A DNA stretch of 11,241 bases from CAYQQR01 sp964420035 (lineage in GTDB: Bacteria; Bacteroidota; Bacteroidia; Bacteroidales; SM23-62): positions 1-11,241 of the forward strand of contig CAYQQR010000071.1 in the NCBI GenBank assembly GCA_964420035.1. The letters are read 5' to 3'. Under the pieces are notes generated by a model. It ran no database searches. It saw nothing but the letters and a program-made list of their open reading frames with translations, and was not told where the DNA came from. Within the stretch, counting starts at the first letter, position 1. The number at the start of each line of letters is the position of its first letter. Positions 1 to 5,043 of the stretch are shown piece by piece. The position numbers were made by a program, and so were the translations under genes.

Positions 1-61
1 GAGAATCAAATAAAAAAAGTCAAAATAAAAGTCAATCTTATTCAGGCATAGACTGAAACTG

Positions 62-91
62 ACACGTATCCCGTAACCCGAAACACGTAAC
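62..91. repeat. Short degenerate repeat downstream of the hydrolase gene
   Basis: ACACGTA occurs at 62-68 and again at 83-89, with the related CCGTAAC (71-77) and ACGTAAC (85-91) between and overlapping. It lies just past the stop codon of the minus-strand hydrolase. It resembles the degenerate CCCGTAAC/CCCGAAAC-type filler I recall from Bacteroidota intergenic DNA. I saw no convincing terminator hairpin here, and positions 1-61 hold nothing else recognisable. Confidence 0.3.
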
Positions 92-93
92 AT

Positions 94-1170
94 TTAGAAT
101 TTGTACGCTGCTTTTTCCATTTCTTCTACAGAGCTGAACGGATTCGGCGGATTGAGATAAGTCCCCAGGAATTCATAAATCCCAAAACGAATATCCCGTG
201 CGATCCTTGTATCCACGCGATCGAAGGAATGACCGCCGGGCAGGTCCTGGAAGATCTTATACTCGAACTTTTTCCCTTCGGCTTTCAGGGATTTGATCAG
301 GTGTTCCACCTCCAGTACATTCACGTCGGCGTCATTGGTGTTGGTATGGATTAACAAGGGGGTCTGTAACTTGTGTGCCTGCCAGGCCGGCGACCGCCTG
401 CGGTATTCTTCTACATTCTCATAGGCCGATTCCCCAATGTGGTATTCCGCTTCATACAGGTCGCGATACCCCTGGGTCTTATACCCCATCCTGGCGATCA
501 GGTCGCTCACCGGGACCCCGGAAAAGCCCACTTTATAATCCTCCGGGTGGTCGAAAATGTTCATCAGGGTGATCAGTCCGCCATGGCTCCATCCCATGAT
601 CCCAACCCGGTTCTTATCCAGGTATTCGCAGTTTTCCAGCATGTAGTTACGGCTGGCATAGACATCCTCGGTTTCCAGTCCACCATAGTCGATCTTCCGG
701 TAATGACTGCCCCCGTAGCCCGTGCTGCCCCGGTATTCCGCGGCAACGATCACGTAACCCTGGGCCACCAGCTCCCTGACGATATGGGCATAATAGGTAG
801 TGAAGTCGGCATGCACCCCCCCGTGCGGCAGGACGATCAGGGGATATTTCTGTCCGGGGTCCAGGTCCCTGGGAGTGAAGACATAGGCCCAGAATTTCAC
901 AGGATTTCCGGCTCCCTGTGCATTGGGATTTTCTTCTTTCCACAGGGGAGGACCGTAGATATATACCTTATCGATATCGGCCAGGTCGCCCACTTTCTTG
1001 TACCAGGTTATGTCATCCACCATCTTCTCCAGGCGGTCCAGACGGTGCTGCAAATACCTGTTCTGGTTTTTGAGCATTTCAAGGATTTCCTCATCGACGT
1101 TTCCGTTTTCCTGGGAAAACACGATGAAACTGCTTGATAACAAAATGATTAAGGTTATTATTCGATACAT
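94..1170 (-). CDS. Exported S9-type (prolyl oligopeptidase-like) alpha/beta-hydrolase
   Basis: This is a 358-residue serine hydrolase, probably a peptidase or esterase outside the cytoplasm. A hydrophobic signal peptide (about residues 1-19, ending VFSQ) suggests export. Residues 25-52 are acidic and leucine-rich and may form a short coiled coil. The rest is an alpha/beta-hydrolase domain: an HGG oxyanion-type motif in the PHGGVHAD stretch, the nucleophile elbow GWSHGG with Ser195, an Asp in the family-typical D-x-x-V arrangement (Asp280), and a late GGHSF with His314. The AEYRGSTGYG stretch before the elbow is typical of S9 catalytic domains. No beta-propeller is present, so this is a catalytic domain only, unlike full DPP-IV or acylaminoacyl peptidases. 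It starts 24 bp after the dapF stop on the same strand and is probably cotranscribed with it. The substrate cannot be inferred; a carbohydrate esterase of related fold is an alternative. Confidence 0.85.
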   Translation of the reverse strand: MYRIITLIILLSSSFIVFSQENGNVDEEILEMLKNQNRYLQHRLDRLEKMVDDITWYKKVGDLADIDKVYIYGPPLWKEENPNAQGAGNPVKFWAYVFTPRDLDPGQKYPLIVLPHGGVHADFTTYYAHIVRELVAQGYVIVAAEYRGSTGYGGSHYRKIDYGGLETEDVYASRNYMLENCEYLDKNRVGIMGWSHGGLITLMNIFDHPEDYKVGFSGVPVSDLIARMGYKTQGYRDLYEAEYHIGESAYENVEEYRRRSPAWQAHKLQTPLLIHTNTNDADVNVLEVEHLIKSLKAEGKKFEYKIFQDLPGGHSFDRVDTRIARDIRFGIYEFLGTYLNPPNPFSSVEEMEKAAYKF

Positions 1171-1194
1171 GATTGAATAAAATGATTGGATTAA

Positions 1195-1980
1195 TTATGC
1201 TGTGAACGGATAATTCCCTTCAAAAACCTCTTTAGCGGGACCATAAAGGAAAACATGACTGAAGCTGCCATCCTCTTCTGCTTTGAAATCCACCCTTAAC
1301 TCCCCTCCCCGGGTGATCACCATGTATGAAAATTTGTCAGACCCGGATTGTAAAAATGCAGAAATGGCAGCGGCAATCACTCCGGTGCCGCAGGACCATG
1401 TTTCGTTTTCAACTCCTCTTTCATAAGTCCGAACCTCGATGAGATCGGAACGCGAACGGACAAAGTTCACGTTAACACCGTCAGGCTGGAACTTTTTGTG
1501 ATGCCGTATGAGCCTGCCTTCCCTGATTACGTCCATTTCCTCCAGATTATCTTTAAAAACAACCAGGTGAGGTGATCCGGTATCCAGATAGGTATGACCG
1601 AGGATTGAGCGGGCTTTGCTAACCGGGGCCATACCCAGCCTGATCCATCCGTTTTCCAGGATAAGGGCATGATGCCGCCCGTCAATGGCCCGGAAAGTAG
1701 ACTCCGATTCGATGATACCCAGCTTCTTGGCAAAGGCAACGATACATCTTCCGCCGTTTCCGCACATACTTCCCTCGTGCCCGTCGGAATTAAAATACTG
1801 CATTCTGAAATCCAATCCTTTGTCATGAGATAAAATGATCAGACCATCAGCACCGATACCGAAACGGCGATGACACATGCGTTCTATTTGTTGTGTCGAT
1901 GGAGTTACAAATCCGGGATCACGACCGTCAGACAGGATAAAATCGTTCCCTGTACCATGGTATTTTACAAACCGGAACAT
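1195..1980 (-). CDS. dapF: Diaminopimelate epimerase
   Basis: DapF interconverts LL- and meso-2,6-diaminopimelate in the cytoplasm, supplying the lysine precursor and the peptidoglycan cross-linking residue. The N-terminus MFRFVKYHGTGNDF is canonical. Both catalytic cysteines are present: Cys73 in SMCGNGGRC and Cys197 in ETWSCGTG, acting as the cofactor-free two-base pair. The length of 261 residues is slightly short but within the family range. I chose the ATG at 1978-1980. An upstream in-frame TTG (1996-1998) would add six residues to a conserved N-terminus, and those codons overlap the likely -7 box. It is divergent from htrA and followed 24 bp later by the exported hydrolase, which is not a lysine-pathway gene. 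No other lysine genes are in the window. Confidence 0.96.
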   Translation of the reverse strand: MFRFVKYHGTGNDFILSDGRDPGFVTPSTQQIERMCHRRFGIGADGLIILSHDKGLDFRMQYFNSDGHEGSMCGNGGRCIVAFAKKLGIIESESTFRAIDGRHHALILENGWIRLGMAPVSKARSILGHTYLDTGSPHLVVFKDNLEEMDVIREGRLIRHHKKFQPDGVNVNFVRSRSDLIEVRTYERGVENETWSCGTGVIAAAISAFLQSGSDKFSYMVITRGGELRVDFKAEEDGSFSHVFLYGPAKEVFEGNYPFTA

Positions 1981-1985
1981 CAATA

Positions 1986-1993
1986 CAAATGTA
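1986..1993 (-). promoter_or_regulatory. Probable -7 box of dapF
   Basis: On the minus strand this reads TACATTTG, an exact match to the Bacteroidota TAnnTTTG -7 consensus, ending 5 bp before the dapF ATG. A good TTG -33 element is not present at the usual spacing; TTTAAC (2011-2016 in plus coordinates) is the nearest candidate. If used, the transcript would begin at or within a few bases of the start codon. Confidence 0.45.
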
Positions 1994-2050
1994 ATCAATC
2001 TTTATTCATTGTTAAATCTTGTTAAAAAGGGGATACTCCGGTAACAATAG

Positions 2051-2058
2051 TATTTTTG
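2051..2058 (+). promoter_or_regulatory. Possible -7 box of htrA
   Basis: TATTTTTG matches TAnnTTTG exactly. The only upstream TTG (2019-2021) is 29 bp away, longer than the usual 17-23 bp, so the -33 part is poor. Transcription from here would start around 2063, giving a leader of about 85 nt before the ATG at 2147. It would leave the upstream ATG at 2060 outside or at the very edge of the transcript. Confidence 0.4.
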
Positions 2059-2146
2059 AATGCGTTTTTATATACACGATAAATGGAAGGCACGATTTTT
2101 GATTAATAAGTCGCGTCAACCGGAATATGAAATTAAAATAAAGGAA

Positions 2147-3586
2147 ATGAATACGAAAAAAATTGCAGGAAGTGTAATCATTGCAGTAATTGGCGGTTTA
2201 ATCGCTGTTTTTGCCTATACACTCCTGATCGACAACCCCTCGGAAACGGTTATAGTCAGGGAGCAGCCCGCGGTAAATTATGCCAATCTTCCGACTTTCC
2301 CGCAAACTGAGGCTGTTGATTTTACATATGCAGCCGAGAATTCGGTTCATGCTGTTGTACACGTAAAAACCAAGGCAACAAGGGAAAGTGCCTATAACCC
2401 TTTTTATGAGTTTTTCTTCGGAGACAGTTACCGGGAACCGCAGCCTGTCATGGGTTACGGGTCCGGTGTAATCATCAGCGAAGACGGTTATATCGTTACA
2501 AATAATCATGTTATAGAAAATTCTGACGAGATCGAAGTGGTACTGAACGATAAGAATATTTTTGATGCCGAGATTATTGGAACGGATCCTTCAACCGATC
2601 TGGCTGTTTTGAAAATTAAAGCCGGATATGAACTGCCTTTCCTGAAATGGGGTAATTCCGATGATCTGATGATCGGTGAATGGGTCCTCGCCGTGGGAAA
2701 TCCCTATAATCTCACATCAACCGTTACAGCGGGTATTGTCAGTGCAAAGGCCAGACCCATTGGAATAAACAGGAGAAATCTGGCTGTCGAGTCTTTTATT
2801 CAAACCGATGCTGCCGTAAATCCGGGTAACAGCGGAGGTGCACTGGTAGACCTGAAAGGTAAACTGGTGGGCATCAATGCAGCCATCGCTTCCCGCACAG
2901 GGGCATTTTCAGGCTATTCCTTTGCCATACCGGTGAGTATCGTTGAAAAGGTCACGGCCGATATCATAGAGTACGGAACCGTGCAACGTGCCATACTGGG
3001 TGTTACCATACAGGAAGTTACTGCCGATATTGCCAAAGAACACAATATAGAAGATATTCGTGGCGTTTACATTTCGGATTTACGCGAAGGTGGAGCTGCC
3101 CAGGAAGCCGGACTGAAAAAGGGAGATGTTATCCTGGCCATCAACGATGTCCCGGTGAACAGTCCTTCGGAACTGCAGGAGCAGATATCCAGGCATCGTC
3201 CTGGAGACGAAGTTGAAGTTCGTTTCAGCCGCAATAATAAAGTGAAACAAATGGACGTTGTACTCCGTAACCTGAGAGGTGATACCGGTATCGTCAAGCA
3301 GGATCAGATGGTGGATATGCTTGGAGCCAGCTTCAGGGAAGTAAGTGACGCGCTGAAGCAAAAGCTGAATATCAAAGGTGGCGTTCAGGTTTCTGAAGTT
3401 GAGTCCAAGGGAAAATTTAAAAGCGCGGGAATTAAGGAAGGATTTATTATCCTGAGAATAAACAATCAGGAGGTATCAAGTGTTGATGATATCAGGGACA
3501 TCATAGCCTCCATCAACCAGGGAGGTGTGTATATACAGGGTGTTTATCCCGACGGCTATGTAGCTTATTATGCATTCGGGATTTAG
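2147..3586 (+). CDS. htrA: HtrA/DegQ-family serine protease, membrane-anchored, two PDZ domains
   Basis: This is a periplasmic quality-control protease that degrades or refolds damaged envelope proteins. As started here it has 479 residues: a short basic N-terminus and one hydrophobic segment (about 6-28) acting as a membrane anchor or uncleaved signal, a linker, then a trypsin-like domain with His121 (TNNHVIE), Asp151 (STDLAVL) and Ser229 (NPGNSGGA). The His-Asp spacing equals that of DegP. PDZ1 spans about 282-372 and PDZ2 about 385-479. The ATG at 2147 is preferred: the reading frame is open from an ATG at 2060, but those 29 extra residues are charged and would bury the signal segment, and that ATG abuts a -7 box. 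An AAGGA lies just before 2147. It is divergent from dapF and followed by a terminator, then rpoD. Confidence 0.95.
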   Translation: MNTKKIAGSVIIAVIGGLIAVFAYTLLIDNPSETVIVREQPAVNYANLPTFPQTEAVDFTYAAENSVHAVVHVKTKATRESAYNPFYEFFFGDSYREPQPVMGYGSGVIISEDGYIVTNNHVIENSDEIEVVLNDKNIFDAEIIGTDPSTDLAVLKIKAGYELPFLKWGNSDDLMIGEWVLAVGNPYNLTSTVTAGIVSAKARPIGINRRNLAVESFIQTDAAVNPGNSGGALVDLKGKLVGINAAIASRTGAFSGYSFAIPVSIVEKVTADIIEYGTVQRAILGVTIQEVTADIAKEHNIEDIRGVYISDLREGGAAQEAGLKKGDVILAINDVPVNSPSELQEQISRHRPGDEVEVRFSRNNKVKQMDVVLRNLRGDTGIVKQDQMVDMLGASFREVSDALKQKLNIKGGVQVSEVESKGKFKSAGIKEGFIILRINNQEVSSVDDIRDIIASINQGGVYIQGVYPDGYVAYYAFGI

Positions 3587-3613
3587 TCACCGGTCGCAAA
3601 TCTTATTGTTTTC

Positions 3614-3643
3614 AAAGGGGTTTGCGAAAGCAATCCCCTTTTT
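3614..3643 (+). terminator. Rho-independent terminator of htrA
   Basis: AAAGGGG (3614-3620) pairs with CCCCTTT (3635-3641). After one T-T mismatch the stem continues with TTGC/GCAA and is capped by a GAAA tetraloop (3626-3629). A T5 tract (3639-3643) partly overlaps the stem. It lies 27 bp after the htrA stop codon and separates htrA transcription from rpoD. Confidence 0.85.
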
Positions 3644-3659
3644 CATGTTTACAGCTCAC

Positions 3660-3690
3660 TTGACTATAAGATTTAAATAACGTAATTTTG
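3660..3690 (+). promoter_or_regulatory. Bacteroidota-type promoter of rpoD
   Basis: A TTG (3660-3662) and TAATTTTG (3683-3690) are separated by 20 bp, matching the TTG-N(17-23)-TAnnTTTG consensus of the Bacteroidota primary sigma factor. The gene downstream encodes that sigma factor, so rpoD probably transcribes itself. The leader would be roughly 20 nt. Confidence 0.75.
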
Positions 3691-3703
3691 CAGAAATTTT
3701 TTT

Positions 3704-3708
3704 GGAGG
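3704..3708 (+). promoter_or_regulatory. Strong Shine-Dalgarno sequence of rpoD
   Basis: GGAGG stands six bases before the ATG at 3715, an optimal arrangement. Other genes in the window have no such site (cyclase, apgM, nuclease-like gene, dapF) or only partial AGGA matches (htrA, uvrB). It confirms the rpoD start and is unusual for Bacteroidota, whose ribosomes mostly do not use Shine-Dalgarno pairing. Confidence 0.75.
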
Positions 3709-3714
3709 TAAAGC

Positions 3715-4575
3715 ATGAGACAGTTAAAGATCACAAAATCAATTACGAACCGGGAGAGCGCTTCGCTTGACAAATATTTGCAGGAGATCGGCAAAGAAGA
3801 ACTGATCACCGTGGAAGAGGAAGTGGAGTTGGCCCAGAGGATCAAGAAGGGTGACCGTGAAGCATTGGAGAAACTGACCCGGGCTAATTTGCGTTTTGTG
3901 GTATCTGTGGCCAAACAATACCAGAACCAGGGTTTAAGTTTGCCCGACCTGATCAATGAGGGAAATCTCGGTTTGATCAAGGCTGCAGAGAAGTTTGACG
4001 AAACCAGGGGATTTAAATTCATCTCCTACGCGGTTTGGTGGATCCGGCAGTCCATATTACAGGCTCTGGCCGAACAGTCCAGGATTGTCAGACTGCCGCT
4101 GAACCAGGTAGGTTCCCTGAATAAGATAAACAAGGCTTTCTCAAAATTCGAACAGGAATATGAGCGTACCCCTTCTCCCGAGGAGCTTGCAGAGGTCCTG
4201 GAACTTCCCAAGGAAAAGGTATCCGATACCCTGAGGGTATCCGGGAGGCACGTATCCGTTGATGCTCCCTTTGTCGACGGGGAAGACAACAGCTTGTTGG
4301 ATGTTCTTCCCAATAACGATTCTCCCAACGCCGACAAGCACCTGATGAACGAATCCCTGACACGGGAAATCGATCGTGCACTGGCGACCCTTACGGAAAG
4401 GGAAAGGGATATCATCAAGCTGTTTTTTGGTATCGGCATTCAGGATATGACCCTGGAAGAGATTGGCGAACAGTTCGGTCTTACCCGTGAACGGGTCCGC
4501 CAGATCAAGGAGAAAGCCATCCGCCGCCTGCGCCACACCTCGAGAAGCAAGCTGCTTAAATCATACCTTGGTTAA
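3715..4575 (+). CDS. rpoD: Primary RNA polymerase sigma factor (sigma-70 family, RpoD/SigA)
   Basis: This is the housekeeping sigma factor, directing RNA polymerase to -33/-7 promoters. At 286 residues it has the short Bacteroidota form without region 1.1; the primary sigma of Bacteroides fragilis is similarly small. Region 1.2 lies at about 16-50 (SLDKYLQEIGKEELITVEEE). Region 2 lies at about 58-128, with NLRFVVSVAKQYQ, LPDLINEGNLGL and the aromatic DNA-melting stretch FKFISYAVWWIRQSI. Region 3 covers about 135-205. Region 4 lies at about 220-280 and includes the helix-turn-helix LTRERVRQIKEKAIRRLR. The start is fixed by a GGAGG six bases upstream, and the gene sits between its own promoter and terminator, so it is probably monocistronic. 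A stress-type sigma is less likely because regions 1.2 to 4 are all canonical for a group 1 factor. Confidence 0.96.
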   Translation: MRQLKITKSITNRESASLDKYLQEIGKEELITVEEEVELAQRIKKGDREALEKLTRANLRFVVSVAKQYQNQGLSLPDLINEGNLGLIKAAEKFDETRGFKFISYAVWWIRQSILQALAEQSRIVRLPLNQVGSLNKINKAFSKFEQEYERTPSPEELAEVLELPKEKVSDTLRVSGRHVSVDAPFVDGEDNSLLDVLPNNDSPNADKHLMNESLTREIDRALATLTERERDIIKLFFGIGIQDMTLEEIGEQFGLTRERVRQIKEKAIRRLRHTSRSKLLKSYLG

Positions 4576-4598
4576 TCCCCAACCATATAGCATTACAA

Positions 4599-4631
4599 AA
4601 CCCTTCTGGATAATCCGGGAGGGTTTTTTTT
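4599..4631 (+). terminator. Rho-independent terminator of rpoD
   Basis: AACCCTTCTGGA (4599-4610) pairs along its whole length with TCCGGGAGGGTT (4614-4625), giving 12 bp including two G-T pairs around a TAA loop. A run of eight T (4624-4631) follows. It lies 23 bp after the rpoD stop codon. Confidence 0.92.
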
Positions 4632-4650
4632 ATTTCAGCTGTCGTTCCGC

Positions 4651-4666
4651 CCTGATAGCTATCGGG
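4651..4666. repeat. Short palindrome CCTGATAGCTATCGGG
   Basis: This is an eight-base-pair hairpin without a loop, with one G-T pair (position 4653 with 4664). Variants of CCCGATAGCTATCGGG are familiar to me as dispersed intergenic palindromes in Bacteroidota, but copy number in this genome cannot be judged from the window. Confidence 0.5.
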
Positions 4667-4730
4667 ACCTTGGTTACTTGGATCAGTTCGTTAATTACTG
4701 GGTTCAGCAATTTATTGGATTTGCTTCGGA

Positions 4731-4932
4731 TTCAACCACCCCCCTTTTTGCTAAGGCAAAAAGTACCCCTCCTTGAAAAGGAGGGGAATTCGTAATATAT
4801 TGAATACCAATTATTTGCGAATTCTCCTCCTCTCTGAGGAGCCTGCCTGCCGGCAGGCAGGGAGTACCCGAGGCCCTGTAGCGATGGCATTGCTCGGTAA
4901 AGAAAGGGCCGAAGGGGGAGGTGGTGGATTAA
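4731..4932. repeat. Composite palindromic (REP/MITE-like) element
   Basis: The outer ends form an imperfect inverted repeat: TTCAACCACCCCCC (4731-4744) against GGGGGAGGTGGTGGATTAA (4914-4932). Inside are a 9-bp hairpin, CCCCTCCTT-GAA-AAGGAGGGG (4766-4786); a second inverted pair, AGGAGGGGAATTCG facing CGAATTCTCCTCCT, across an AT-rich centre; a 20-bp perfect palindrome (4842-4861); and GGCCCT/AGGGCC arms (4872-4877 with 4905-4910). There is no transposase and no obvious target-site duplication. It resembles the CCCCTCCTT-type repeats I recall from many Bacteroidota genomes. It could be a non-autonomous element or a repetitive palindromic sequence. Confidence 0.6.
4842..4861. repeat. 20-bp perfect palindrome
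   Basis: CCTGCCTGCCGGCAGGCAGG is fully self-complementary. It interrupts the composite element between GAGGAG and GGAGTACCC, so it may be a separate insertion within it. In translation such sites give the ACRQAG-type peptides that often appear in spurious Bacteroidota protein predictions. On RNA it would fold into a very stable hairpin, but it lacks a T tract. Confidence 0.75.
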
Positions 4933-4964
4933 ATAACAGGAAAAGCTCAGTTATTTTCATTATT

Positions 4965-5004
4965 CCCAGGAACCCAGGAACCCAGGAACCCAGGAACCCA
5001 GGAA
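4965..5004. repeat. Tandem array of five CCCAGGAA units
   Basis: Five exact 8-bp copies of CCCAGGAA run from 4965 to 5004 and end in CTACCCCGGG. The unit has the same circular sequence as AGGAACCC, one base from AGGAACTC, which is repeated twice in reverse orientation at 9623-9638. The exactness suggests slippage-prone DNA whose copy number may vary between strains. It is too short a unit, with no spacers, for a CRISPR array. Confidence 0.9.
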
Positions 5005-5026
5005 CTACCCCGGGATCTCTTCGATC

Positions 5027-5042
5027 ATCTGAAAATTCAGAT
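5027..5042 (-). terminator. Inverted repeat just after the uvrB stop, possible weak terminator
   Basis: ATCTGAAAATTCAGAT has 7-bp complementary arms (5027-5033 and 5036-5042) and begins one base past the uvrB stop codon on the minus strand. No T tract follows in the direction of uvrB transcription, so intrinsic termination would be weak. It may instead be a 3' end-protecting hairpin. Confidence 0.35.
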
Positions 5043-5043
5043 A

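Larger units (their letters stand above)
4576..5043. other. Gene-free, repeat-dense spacer between rpoD and uvrB
   Basis: These 468 bp between the rpoD and uvrB stop codons hold no credible coding sequence. Open frames here translate through simple repeats and palindromes. In order it contains the rpoD terminator, a 16-bp hairpin, a composite palindromic element of about 200 bp, a 5 x 8 bp tandem array and a 16-bp inverted repeat next to uvrB. The flanking genes converge here, a common place for dispersed repeats to be tolerated. Confidence 0.8.

Noticed and set aside
373..1137. 254-residue open frame on plus, antisense to the S9-type hydrolase
   Set aside because: It is fully antisense to a gene with a signal peptide and complete catalytic triad, and its translation has no recognisable domain. 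It is a by-product of the codon use of the real gene.
1996..1998. TTG start for dapF giving a 267-residue protein
   Set aside because: It adds six residues ahead of the conserved MFRFVKYHGTGNDF start and overlaps the likely -7 box.
2033..2053. ATACT/AGTAT inverted repeat as an operator in the dapF-htrA gap
   Set aside because: Arms are only 5 bp in AT-rich DNA, so the match is expected by chance.
2060..2062. ATG start for a 508-residue HtrA
   Set aside because: It would place 29 charged residues before the signal anchor and sits at or before the predicted transcription start.
4731..4932. Insertion sequence
   Set aside because: There is no transposase reading frame, complete or broken, and no clear target-site duplication; it is kept only as a repeat element.
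4965..5004. Possible CRISPR array
   Set aside because: Units are 8 bp, directly adjacent with no spacers, and there are no cas genes.
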